IMG/VR virus record: IMGVR_UViG_3300037459_000157
Coordinates: 1-64,000 of that record
DNA: 64,000 bases
Source: a virus
Direction: 5' to 3' (one strand)
The position numbers were made by a program, and so were the translations under genes. The notes beneath the pieces are model-generated. The model worked only from the letters and a program-made list of their open reading frames with translations, was not told where the DNA came from and did no database searches. This document shows positions 23,005 to 31,978 of this stretch, in pieces (position 1 is the stretch's first letter; each line of letters opens with the position of its first letter).

Positions 23005-23420
23005 AACAAGTACCAGAAGGTTTTGAACTTGCGGACGAGCCGAAACACTGGGCGTTTCGCTACCCGGGTGTGGCAATGACCCTAGTTTCGGCTGCGTTTT
23101 CAGTGACAGTAATTGCTGTTGGCGTCTGGATTGACGATAGGCAGCGACCGCAGTGGGAGAAGATCGACGCGGCGATTGCCAAGCTGTCAGAGGATAGCAG
23201 GCAGGATATGGCCAAACTGTCGGAGGACAGCAGTAAAGCGATTGCCAAGCTGTCGCAGGAGAACCAGTGGCTAGCTTGGCATCAACTTGAGTGGGGGCGA
23301 TACATTGGGCTCGCACTGGAAGGGATAGCCGAGAGCGCGAATGTTCGGATGCCGACAAGGCCAAAGGAGCTGGACAGGGCCGAGTCTCATGTGCGAAATA
23401 TTCAAGAGAGGTCGAACTAA
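23001..23420 (+). CDS. membrane protein with heptad-repeat stalk
   Basis: ATG 23001 (ATGA overlap), 139 residues. A transmembrane helix (about 30-48: MTLVSAAFSVTVIAVGVWI) is followed by three tandem AKLSEDS-like repeats (residues 61-90), forming a coiled coil, and an amphipathic C-terminus. The repeats are also visible in the DNA. One helix plus coiled coil could be a spanin or holin-like protein, or an inner-membrane anchor; none is proven. Confidence 0.6.
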   Translation: MKQVPEGFELADEPKHWAFRYPGVAMTLVSAAFSVTVIAVGVWIDDRQRPQWEKIDAAIAKLSEDSRQDMAKLSEDSSKAIAKLSQENQWLAWHQLEWGRYIGLALEGIAESANVRMPTRPKELDRAESHVRNIQERSN

Positions 23421-23797
23421 TGGCGCTTCCTGACTTCTTCCCCAAGACTGACGAGGAGCTCGACATCGGGGGGCCGAACGGGCCACTGCTTGTCGGCCAG
23501 TCCTTCGACCGGACCTACAACTTCACAGCGTTCGATGGCCTCACGTGTTCCGATGTGCCTGTCGACTTCACAGGGTTCACACTGATTGCCGAGATCCTCG
23601 ACTCGACTGATGCGGTGCTCGACTCGTTCACAGTCGACCCATCTGTGGGCGATACTACGGGTTCGTTTGACCTGCACCTCGACCCAGCTCAGGTCACGGC
23701 ATCGCTGAGGACAAGCTCGGTCAAGTGGAAGTTCCGTATGGTCGACGGCGGTCCGACCAACGAGGCCCTCATCTTCGCCAACTTCAAGGTCACCTAG
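23420..23797 (+). CDS. virion-associated beta-protein, probably fibre/adhesin related
   Basis: ATG 23420 overlaps the previous stop; 125 residues. The sequence is a beta-sandwich type (GQSFDRTYNFTAFDG, FTLIAEILDSTDAVLDSF, DLHLDPAQVTASL, VKWKFRMVDGG), similar in style to the N-terminal domain of phage BppU-like baseplate upper proteins. It stands at the start of the fibre block. Confidence 0.55.
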   Translation: MALPDFFPKTDEELDIGGPNGPLLVGQSFDRTYNFTAFDGLTCSDVPVDFTGFTLIAEILDSTDAVLDSFTVDPSVGDTTGSFDLHLDPAQVTASLRTSSVKWKFRMVDGGPTNEALIFANFKVT

Positions 23798-23798
23798 C

Positions 23799-26700
23799 AT
23801 GGTCGCAATCACAGTCGCAACGAACGTCACGATTCGCACGGGAGCTCAGGGCGTCAAGGGTTCGCCGGGCGGGTCCGTGCCCCATGCACCAGATCACGAG
23901 GTTGGTGGGAGCGACGTTATCACGGTCGAGGACCTGGCCACGGCTGGCACCATTGGCCAGGTTCCGACCTCGGATGGCGCGGGCGCTCTGACCATGCAGG
24001 CCAACGCTTCCGGCAACGTGAGCTCGCCTGGTGGTGAATCTGCTGGGTTCCTCGCCGAGTTCACGGGCAGCAGTGCGATCGGTACGACCACTATCACATC
24101 CGCGTCGGTGGTCACCCACCTGGCGAGCACGGCGAATCCTCACTCAGTCACGGCTGGCCAGGCTGGTGCAGACCCGGCAGGCACGGCTACGGCCGCGGTT
24201 AGTGCTCACGACATCGATACGGGTGCGCACGCGAACCTTCCGGTCGAGAACCTGGCAACGGCCGGTACGAGCGGGCAGGTGCCCACTTCAGACGGCGCCG
24301 GCAATCTGGTGATGACGACTCCGGTCACAGGCGTCACGGCTCACTCGGCTTTGACTGGGTTGACGGTGGGCGACGACCATACGCAGTACCAGCTGCGCAC
24401 GGAGAAGAACGCAGCGAATGGGTACCCGGGGCTCAGCGCAGGCACCAAGCTCGACGGCGCGCAGCAGACCTATGGTGCCCTCGCGAACACGGCGACCGAG
24501 GGCAATGACTCGCGAGTGCCGACCCAGGGCGAGAACGATGCTCTGGTCGGAACGAATGGCGTGCCGGCGACCGGCAATCCCTACGTCACCGACTCCGACC
24601 CGAGAAATACGAATGCTCGGACGCCGACGGTTCACGCAAATACGCATGAGGACGGGCAGTCTGATGCGATCACTGGCGCCGCATTGGAGACGACGATCAC
24701 TCCGGCGCCGACGAATTACACACCTACAGCGAACACAATCAAGGGCCAATTTGGTGGCGTAGACAACGATCTAGGTACGTTGCTAAAGCTCGATGGTACG
24801 CGCAAGATGACGGGCGATTTCGATGTCGACGGCAATGACATCCAGGGCGGAATCACACTCGGCGGCACGCTGGCAGGTGTTGGCCTATTCGACTACGTCG
24901 ACGAGGTCGGTTCGGTCGGGTTCTTCGGCGACCCGGCCGGTCTCATCACGGCAAGCGGCATCAACTTCGATGTGGCTGCAGGCATCGGGTCGTTTCACAC
25001 GCTGGCAACTGTGAATAGCCCACTAGGCCTTGGTGACTGGCCGGCTGCGTTGGCTAATTTAATACCGCTGGACAGCATCCGATACGTTGGTGTCGAATGG
25101 AATGCGGGCACGCCTCAGGTCGTCATCAAGACAACGAATGTTTGGACGCTGATTCAGGAATGGCCGCTCGGCACAGTCACCCGCGATGCCGATGGTGTGC
25201 ACCCGACACCGGTTCCGATTCGTCTGAGCAACTTCGCGTCGCTCATCGACCAACGCATCTCGGAGACCGATCCGTTCGCCCGGGCCAATGGACTGAACCT
25301 CGGCAATACATTGCTCACTGTGCAGCGTACAGCCGGCCGTGGGTGGCTAGTGACAACGCCGCAAGACTTCGCGTTGTTCAACTCAGGTGCATCGGATACG
25401 TTCGACCGATACTTTCAGGACAGCCCCAGCGGATTCAATGTTCAGCTAAATCAAACATCGTTCGAGGACCAGAGCTTCGAGAACGGCAGCGGCACGCTTG
25501 GAGTTCTGACCAATAACCGATTTGGCGTCCGATGGTTCTACATGGACATCCAGACCGGCGGGTTGTCGATGATGTATGGCACGTCAAACACCAACGACAT
25601 AGCTATCGCTTTGAACGAAGAGCCGCCGGCAGACTTGCCTCCGAGACTTCAGGTCGGAAACATTCTCCTGGGGCGATATGTGTTCGTCAAGAGCGGTGGC
25701 GTTGCGATTGACGTCGCTGACATTTGGGGTACAACCTTCTCGTCAGGCGGTGGCGGCGATGGTGACGTCACCGGACCAGCTGGTGGCACGGTTGCCGATG
25801 AGGTGACTGTGTTCGCGGACACGGGTGGCAAGGCTATCGCGGGCAGCGGGGGCTTGCTCTCGGCGAACCTCGCCGTGCTCGATGCGACGCGCACCTTCTC
25901 GAAGGTCGTACAATCCCAGGCGACGGATGACACGACGGTTGTCCACACGCTGACGAACACGGGCACGAACCCTGGCCAGAGCGACGAGCTTGTCGGAGAC
26001 CGCAACCCTGAGGGGCTGGTCACAGCTGAGCCCGGAACTCGATACCATCGTCAGGACGGTGTCGACTCGACCGACTACATTCTCAAGTCGGCCGCCACAG
26101 CGAACACTCCATGGATCGAGGTGGGTTCAGACATGTCAGCTGGCGTTGCGGAGATCCAAGTCGGGCTCGACGGTGCCTCGGCTGCCGTCGCTATTGGTGG
26201 AACGCCGACGTCGGTGGCGATGGACTTCTCTGCGGTGACCTTCGATGCGACGGTGTATACATTTGCGACCAATGATACAGATGTGACAGTCGACGTGTCG
26301 GGCCGATACGAGATAATTCTGGACGGGTCGGTGACGTCGACCTCGGCGGGCACGTCGATTATCCTGGCGGAGATCTTCAACAACGGATCGCCCCTCACCA
26401 ACGCCAGGTCGCAGACGGCGGTCGAGAACTCGACGATATCGGCCAACGGTTTTACGGTGACGCGTATCGCCGACCTGACTGCGGGCAACGTGGTTGGGCC
26501 TAGGTTCACGCAGACCGCAGGCGCAGGCGCTGCGTCGATCGACCCGGGCAGTCTGAGATTCTCGCTGAAGTTTTTCAGTGGGTCGATCGCCGGAGCCGTG
26601 AGTCGCAAAACAGATTTCGGGCTTGGAATCCCAGCACCTCACGCAATCGACACGAACAGCGCGACGCCGTGGAAGGTCGATGGTGCAGGTCAGGTCACGG

Positions 26701-26975
26701 AGATCGAGCTCGTTGCTCTGCTCGACACCGAGGGCGCGAGCGGTTCGTTCACGGTCGAGTTCTTCTTCGGCCCGGACGGAGGCCCATTTACCTCCATCGG
26801 CAGCGCGACCATCCTTCAGGGCACGCTCTCGGGCAGCTTCACACCGGGCTCGCCTGTCGCTTACCCGGCGGGCAGCACATTCAAATGCGACCGCACGGCC
26901 ATTGGCGCGTTTCCTGGTGGGACCTCCGAGGACAAGCAGCGCATGACCGCCATCTTCCGGACGGAGATCAGCTAG
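23799..26975 (+). CDS. large tail fibre protein
   Basis: A 1058-residue protein built from short repeats typical of trimeric fibres: ENLATAGTSGQVPTSDGAG-type units near 45 and 150, HTQYQLRTEKNAANGYPGL near 195, and DLDGTRKMTGDFDVDGNDIQ near 335. A short collagen-like GVKGSPGG occurs at 18-25. Later parts are beta-rich, and residues 795-1058 look like two receptor-binding domains. It shares modules with the fibre at 30113-31900. It probably trimerises and contacts the host surface. Confidence 0.75.
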   Translation: MVAITVATNVTIRTGAQGVKGSPGGSVPHAPDHEVGGSDVITVEDLATAGTIGQVPTSDGAGALTMQANASGNVSSPGGESAGFLAEFTGSSAIGTTTITSASVVTHLASTANPHSVTAGQAGADPAGTATAAVSAHDIDTGAHANLPVENLATAGTSGQVPTSDGAGNLVMTTPVTGVTAHSALTGLTVGDDHTQYQLRTEKNAANGYPGLSAGTKLDGAQQTYGALANTATEGNDSRVPTQGENDALVGTNGVPATGNPYVTDSDPRNTNARTPTVHANTHEDGQSDAITGAALETTITPAPTNYTPTANTIKGQFGGVDNDLGTLLKLDGTRKMTGDFDVDGNDIQGGITLGGTLAGVGLFDYVDEVGSVGFFGDPAGLITASGINFDVAAGIGSFHTLATVNSPLGLGDWPAALANLIPLDSIRYVGVEWNAGTPQVVIKTTNVWTLIQEWPLGTVTRDADGVHPTPVPIRLSNFASLIDQRISETDPFARANGLNLGNTLLTVQRTAGRGWLVTTPQDFALFNSGASDTFDRYFQDSPSGFNVQLNQTSFEDQSFENGSGTLGVLTNNRFGVRWFYMDIQTGGLSMMYGTSNTNDIAIALNEEPPADLPPRLQVGNILLGRYVFVKSGGVAIDVADIWGTTFSSGGGGDGDVTGPAGGTVADEVTVFADTGGKAIAGSGGLLSANLAVLDATRTFSKVVQSQATDDTTVVHTLTNTGTNPGQSDELVGDRNPEGLVTAEPGTRYHRQDGVDSTDYILKSAATANTPWIEVGSDMSAGVAEIQVGLDGASAAVAIGGTPTSVAMDFSAVTFDATVYTFATNDTDVTVDVSGRYEIILDGSVTSTSAGTSIILAEIFNNGSPLTNARSQTAVENSTISANGFTVTRIADLTAGNVVGPRFTQTAGAGAASIDPGSLRFSLKFFSGSIAGAVSRKTDFGLGIPAPHAIDTNSATPWKVDGAGQVTEIELVALLDTEGASGSFTVEFFFGPDGGPFTSIGSATILQGTLSGSFTPGSPVAYPAGSTFKCDRTAIGAFPGGTSEDKQRMTAIFRTEIS

Positions 26976-26978
26976 GCT

Positions 26979-29192
26979 ATGACGTCGATCATCGCAAGCG
27001 CCACATCGGCTTCAACGGGGACTGGCACGACCGCAACGGTCACGCTGAACAGCATCACCGGGACCGATGTGGCGATCGTCACGGTCTCGTCGGCTCGGAC
27101 GGCGAACACCGCATTCACGCTCAATAGTGTGACGTGGGACGCGACGACGATGACGACGGCCATCGAGCGGATTGCCGATCTCAACGGGTTTCCTCGCGGC
27201 CTTGTGCGCATCTCGGTGCTGCCTATCGGTAACCCTTCTGGCCTGAACGCCAATGCGGTGATGACATTGTCGACATCGCTCGCATCGCGCGAGATCACGG
27301 TGTATGCGGTCGAGGGCGTCGACCAGACAACGCCCATCATCGACACCGACTCAAGCGCTGTCATCTCGGCTGCATCGAGCACGTCGGACGTCGTCACAAG
27401 CTCCGACGATGACATCGTTTTCGGGGGCCTGACCTTGGCCGCGCAGCAGACGGTCACCTCGACGAGCGGCCTCGTCAAAGACGCGAACGTCACCAAGTCT
27501 AGCCCGGCTGCATTCACGCACGTCGCGGGCCACAAGAGCCCATCTGATGCAACCTCTACGACGGTGTCGTGGTCGTGGAGCTCGTCGTCATTTGTCCACG
27601 TGGCTGCGTCGTTCCTGAACTCTGGGTTCGTCCCTGGCGCTACGCCGGTCATCTCGAACACCGTCAGCAGCAAGGGCACGGATGGGATCATCCCTGTCAC
27701 GGATACCAACATCACGATCAACGGTACGGGCTTTCAGGGCACGGTCAGCACCAAGGTTTTCTACTCAAGCAGCTCGACATTCGGTGTGGGCATCCAGGTT
27801 GAGCAGCCGATTGATACCATCACATCGACGTCGATTAACTGGTTGGAGCCTCAGCTTGGTGACATTGGCCGCGGCAATCAGTTCATCTTCGTGCGGACCA
27901 ACGAGGGCGAGATCGATGAAGAGACGTCAGTTGCATTCGCTGTCCAGGTGGAGGCCTTCGTCAGCACGGGTATCCCCACGCTCACGCATTTCATCCATGT
28001 TTGCAACGGCGTCTCGAGCACTCAGACGATCATCGACAACCTGGGCTACACGCCCAAGGCATGCGTCATCAGTGCGATCGCTACGACGAATCTAGACTCG
28101 GTCGATGCCGATGCTCCATCGAGCATTTGCTTCGTGGCCACCAATGGCACGATGGGCGACGGCATTGCGTCGAAGTCAGCTGGTGGTGAGGTGCTGCGGC
28201 GCATCGCTATCTCTGGCACAGGATCGTTGATCGTGATGAGCTCGGCGTCCACGAGCGCAGCAGACCTCGTGAGGGGCACACCTTCGTTCCTCGCTGAAGG
28301 CCTTCAGATCATATTCACGGCCAACACCAACGGGGTTCGGCTGCAGATCACGATCATCGGCGGCGACAGTATCGAGTCCTCGATTGACGAGATTCTCATC
28401 AGCGACGGCGCTCTGACTGGGTTGCCATTCGCACCTGAGCTGCTCATCGGGACGACTGTTGGGCTCACACAGGGTTCTGATTCCGACAACATCTTCGCAC
28501 TGCGCAGTTGGGGACTAGCCAACGCAACCGACCAATGCCTGCTTGGGTTCAACAATGGTGTGACTCGGAACTGCGTGGCTAAGAGTGCATCGTTTCTCGG
28601 GCAGGTGGTGGACACATCTTTCACCTGGGAGATGGCAATCACCGCTCTCACCAGCGACGGGTTCACATGGTCGGGGAGCAATGCGGACAAGGCGTATGTG
28701 ATGTCGCTCAACCTAAGTGGCCGCGCCACGTTCATCGGCCAGTTCACGACGAGCGCCAGTGGCACGCCTGGCATGTCGGAGCAGTTGCCCGATGTGGGGT
28801 TCGACCCTGCGATCATTCTGATGACATCTGCGGTCCGTACTGCGGACACTCTGACGGTAGCCCTGGGCGGTCGCTACTCGTGGGGCACGTGCACGCCTGT
28901 TCTTGCCAACCGAGTCGTCAGCACGAAGTTTGTGCCGGCCACAGGCGCAGGTACGGCGGAGCAGTTCCAGTCTGAGGACTTGATACTCGCGGGCAGTGCG
29001 AACGCGGGCGCCAACGAACTTGAGGGACGGATCACTGTGTTCGGCCAGGTCTCCACCATACTCTATCCAGTGAAGCCCGCGGCCGCGATCATCACTCACA
29101 TCATAGCCATCGAGGCGGGCGCGGATGAGACTATCGCCGTCGATGCAGACGGTGGCCACATAGCCACTCTGACTCAGGGACAGGAGCCGTAA
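26979..29192 (+). CDS. large adhesin-like structural protein
   Basis: A 737-residue, Ser/Thr/Ala-rich all-beta protein. Residues 1-220 resemble a carbohydrate-surface protein repeat; residues 225-310 (PVISNTVSSKGTDGIIPVTDTNITINGTGF) look like an Ig-like IPT/TIG domain; the remainder is a large beta domain. No enzymatic motif seen. It lies between two fibre genes, so a side fibre or capsid decoration is likely. Confidence 0.6.
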   Translation: MTSIIASATSASTGTGTTATVTLNSITGTDVAIVTVSSARTANTAFTLNSVTWDATTMTTAIERIADLNGFPRGLVRISVLPIGNPSGLNANAVMTLSTSLASREITVYAVEGVDQTTPIIDTDSSAVISAASSTSDVVTSSDDDIVFGGLTLAAQQTVTSTSGLVKDANVTKSSPAAFTHVAGHKSPSDATSTTVSWSWSSSSFVHVAASFLNSGFVPGATPVISNTVSSKGTDGIIPVTDTNITINGTGFQGTVSTKVFYSSSSTFGVGIQVEQPIDTITSTSINWLEPQLGDIGRGNQFIFVRTNEGEIDEETSVAFAVQVEAFVSTGIPTLTHFIHVCNGVSSTQTIIDNLGYTPKACVISAIATTNLDSVDADAPSSICFVATNGTMGDGIASKSAGGEVLRRIAISGTGSLIVMSSASTSAADLVRGTPSFLAEGLQIIFTANTNGVRLQITIIGGDSIESSIDEILISDGALTGLPFAPELLIGTTVGLTQGSDSDNIFALRSWGLANATDQCLLGFNNGVTRNCVAKSASFLGQVVDTSFTWEMAITALTSDGFTWSGSNADKAYVMSLNLSGRATFIGQFTTSASGTPGMSEQLPDVGFDPAIILMTSAVRTADTLTVALGGRYSWGTCTPVLANRVVSTKFVPATGAGTAEQFQSEDLILAGSANAGANELEGRITVFGQVSTILYPVKPAAAIITHIIAIEAGADETIAVDADGGHIATLTQGQEP

Positions 29193-30094
29193 TGGCGGAA
29201 ACGTATCTCAAAAGTGAATTCACCAGCCTAGGTGGTGCCAACGTCGACGCGGGGGTTCTGCGTGCGACGATTGAAAAGAACGGGATCATCGTCGTGGCTC
29301 TCGCCGATGGGCCGACTGCGTTGCGGTGGATCGACGAGGTGGCCGACCCTACCTACGAGATCACCTTCGTCTCGACGTTGCCCGCTCCGCAGGTGACCGA
29401 GCTGGATATCCTCATCGCCGCACACGCTGGCCCGTCTGATGTGTCGCAGGCAGTGCGCGTATTTTTCGAGTCAACGCCCCCGCTGGTGACTGATGACTCG
29501 GACAGACTGTTCGAGATCGGCGATCTGTGGCACGATAGCAGCACGGACCACGCCTACATCCTGACCGACGCCACGGTTGGTGCAGCCGCATGGCTGTGGA
29601 CATCGGGCTGGGGCCTGTCCAGGCCTGACGACTCGCCGAAGCTTCGCTCTAGCCTGCAGACGGCCGGTGAGACTGCGCCGACCATCAATCAGGTCATCAT
29701 CACTGATGGTGTTGGCGACTGGGACCTGGCCGACTACGGCGGCACTCAGGACCGCGGATACTTCGAGGAGTTCGGCGCGGTCACCTCGGCCACTATACCT
29801 ACGCTGAGAATGGACGAGAATCCGACATTGCTCGCAGGTCGATATCTGTTGGAGTGGATGTGCACGGTCGACGGGAGTTCTACGGCGACGGTAAGCAAAG
29901 CGACCTTCAAGTTCGCCGGCAGTGACATCGACTCGATCACCACTGACGCTGCCATGAAGTTCAGCGGGTTCGTCGAAAGGGTAGTGACGGCGGGTGCGAA
30001 GAGCATGCAGCTTGAAATCGACAAGGACTCAGGCGGAGGTTCGGCAGAGATGTCTCAGTCCGCAATGCGGTATACCTGGATCGCGGCCACATAG
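29192..30094 (+). CDS. fibre-associated structural protein
   Basis: Three hundred residues; ATG overlaps the previous stop codon. The N-terminal 150 residues are alpha/beta; 150-300 form a beta domain (YLLEWMCTVDGSSTATVSKATFKFAG...SMQLEID) like the tip domains of phage fibres. A probable minor fibre or attachment protein of the same cluster. Confidence 0.55.
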   Translation: MAETYLKSEFTSLGGANVDAGVLRATIEKNGIIVVALADGPTALRWIDEVADPTYEITFVSTLPAPQVTELDILIAAHAGPSDVSQAVRVFFESTPPLVTDDSDRLFEIGDLWHDSSTDHAYILTDATVGAAAWLWTSGWGLSRPDDSPKLRSSLQTAGETAPTINQVIITDGVGDWDLADYGGTQDRGYFEEFGAVTSATIPTLRMDENPTLLAGRYLLEWMCTVDGSSTATVSKATFKFAGSDIDSITTDAAMKFSGFVERVVTAGAKSMQLEIDKDSGGGSAEMSQSAMRYTWIAAT

Positions 30095-30112
30095 CGGCTA
30101 GAAGGACGCAGC

Positions 30113-31900
30113 ATGGCTACAGAAATTTACGCAATCACAGACTTCAGCGGGGAGACCATCTACCCCGCCTATCTTGAGCAGCTCGCTCTCGACGACAGCT
30201 TGCCCTGCACTGGTGTGAGCTTGAGACCCCATGGGAACTCAGACAAAGTGGTCTTCACCTTCTCGTCCGCGCTGTCGGCCCCGGAGAAGACGACGCTCGA
30301 CGCCATCGTCACCTCCTACACTGGGGCGGGCGGCGACACCAATGGGGACTTCTACTTCAACACCCACCTGCTGATAGATACGAGCGGCCTGCAGCTCTGC
30401 AAGGGGGTCACCGGGCCCTACATGCTGCTGAAGGACGACACGCAGCCTGCGAATGAGCAGGTATGGATGGTGGATAGCAACTCCACGTCCATGCGCATAG
30501 GCACGGGCACTGATGCCCTAGTATTTTCCACCTCGGCGATTGAGATTCTCAGGACCGGGACCACGGTAGATTCGGTCGACATCAAGGTTCCGCTCGTCGT
30601 GACTGGCGAGGTGACCGCAGGCGAGCCCACTTCGCCATCGGCTCTCGCAACGAAGGGGTACGTCGATGCCCGGGACCAAGGTGTCGAGTGGCAGCCTTCG
30701 GTCATATCGGTTCTGAACACTCCGCCCGGTTCTCCAACGACCGACGACCGGCATCTAGTTGGTACGTCGCCGACCGGTGACTATGCGACCCACGCCAACG
30801 AGTTCGCCACCTACAACGGATCGACATGGGACTTTCAAGTCCCGACCCAGGGCACATCGGTCGTCGTCGATACGCCGAACGGTCAGCTGAATTACAATGG
30901 CACGGCTTGGATCAACCTGGGCTCCATCGTCAATCATGCCAACTTGATCAACCTGACCACTGGCGACCCGCACACCCAGTACCAGCTCGGCTCAGGCAGG
31001 AACGCAGCGAGCGGATACGCCGGGCTCGACGGGTCCTCGAAGCTGACGGGGACCCAGCAGGTCTACGGCACTGCGGCGAACACCGCATGCCAGGGCAACG
31101 ATGCCCGGCTGTCGGACTCGCGCACGCCGACATCGCACACGATAGTAAGCCATGACACGACGGCGACCGGGGCGAATCTCAACACGTTGACCGGTGGCGG
31201 CAACGCTGACTCCCAGCACACTCACGCTGCGCTGCAGCTGACCAGCGCGAAGAACTCCGTGAGTGGATATGCTGGCCTCGATGGCTCGTCGAAGCTGACC
31301 GGGTCTCAACAGACGTACGGCACCGCGGCGGACACTGCATGCGTAGGCAACGATGCTCGACTCTCGGACTCGCGCACACCATCGACACACGCGACCAGCC
31401 ACAGCGACGGCGGGTCTGATGAGATTACGATTGAGAACCTCGCCACGTCGGGGGCATCGGGCAAGGTGCCGACGTCTGATGGATCGGGCGGTCTCACCAT
31501 GGAGACGCCAGCGGGCGGGGTGTTCGGGAGTGAGCTGAATCTGGCGAAGAATACCTCTGAAACTACTGTCAACGATGCAGTTTTTTTGTCTCAAGTCAGG
31601 CTGCCTGCAACTGGCAATATCACTTTTCCTGCAGGAACATATCTGCTCAGCGTTAGTTATCGCTGGACGCTTTCAAGCACATCATCAAATTTTGTTTGTC
31701 AGGTACTAGAGAAGGGGTCTCAACTAGGCGAACTGCATTCGCAAGAACCGCAAGACGGCCTCAGTAAGGCCTTCGTGACTAGATTGTTTCACATAACCTT
31801 GGCCGCAGGCGACTTTAACTGGGATGTGCAGTATAAAGATGGTGGTGCAGGAACTGCTCGAATGTCGGACGCATACATCTCGATCTGGAGACTGCTGTGA
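30113..31900 (+). CDS. tail fibre with DUF2793-like module and AT-rich tip
   Basis: A 595-residue protein. Residues 188-270 (GVEWQPSVISV...DDRHLVGTSPTGDY...NYNGTAWINLG) match DUF2793-type fibre modules. Two diverged copies of SGYAGLDGSSKLTG...GNDARLSDSRTP follow (about 298-340 and 382-425), then ENLATSGASGKVPTSDGSG. From residue 475 (base 31535) the codons turn abruptly AT-rich, so the tip domain was probably acquired by recombination. It likely determines host range. Confidence 0.75.
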   Translation: MATEIYAITDFSGETIYPAYLEQLALDDSLPCTGVSLRPHGNSDKVVFTFSSALSAPEKTTLDAIVTSYTGAGGDTNGDFYFNTHLLIDTSGLQLCKGVTGPYMLLKDDTQPANEQVWMVDSNSTSMRIGTGTDALVFSTSAIEILRTGTTVDSVDIKVPLVVTGEVTAGEPTSPSALATKGYVDARDQGVEWQPSVISVLNTPPGSPTTDDRHLVGTSPTGDYATHANEFATYNGSTWDFQVPTQGTSVVVDTPNGQLNYNGTAWINLGSIVNHANLINLTTGDPHTQYQLGSGRNAASGYAGLDGSSKLTGTQQVYGTAANTACQGNDARLSDSRTPTSHTIVSHDTTATGANLNTLTGGGNADSQHTHAALQLTSAKNSVSGYAGLDGSSKLTGSQQTYGTAADTACVGNDARLSDSRTPSTHATSHSDGGSDEITIENLATSGASGKVPTSDGSGGLTMETPAGGVFGSELNLAKNTSETTVNDAVFLSQVRLPATGNITFPAGTYLLSVSYRWTLSSTSSNFVCQVLEKGSQLGELHSQEPQDGLSKAFVTRLFHITLAAGDFNWDVQYKDGGAGTARMSDAYISIWRLL

Positions 31901-31935
31901 TTCACCTAGCGCCAGCCGCGCCCACCCCTAACACC

Positions 31936-31964
31936 TTGACAATGCATCCTTATAGCGCTCGAAT
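31936..31964 (+). promoter_or_regulatory. promoter for the head/tail genes
   Basis: TTGACA (31936-31941), 17 bases, TCGAAT (31959-31964; four of six). The leader would be about eight bases, containing AAGGG before ATG 31979. It separates the fibre block from the capsid genes. Confidence 0.6.
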
Positions 31965-31978
31965 GTACAAGGGCGCCT

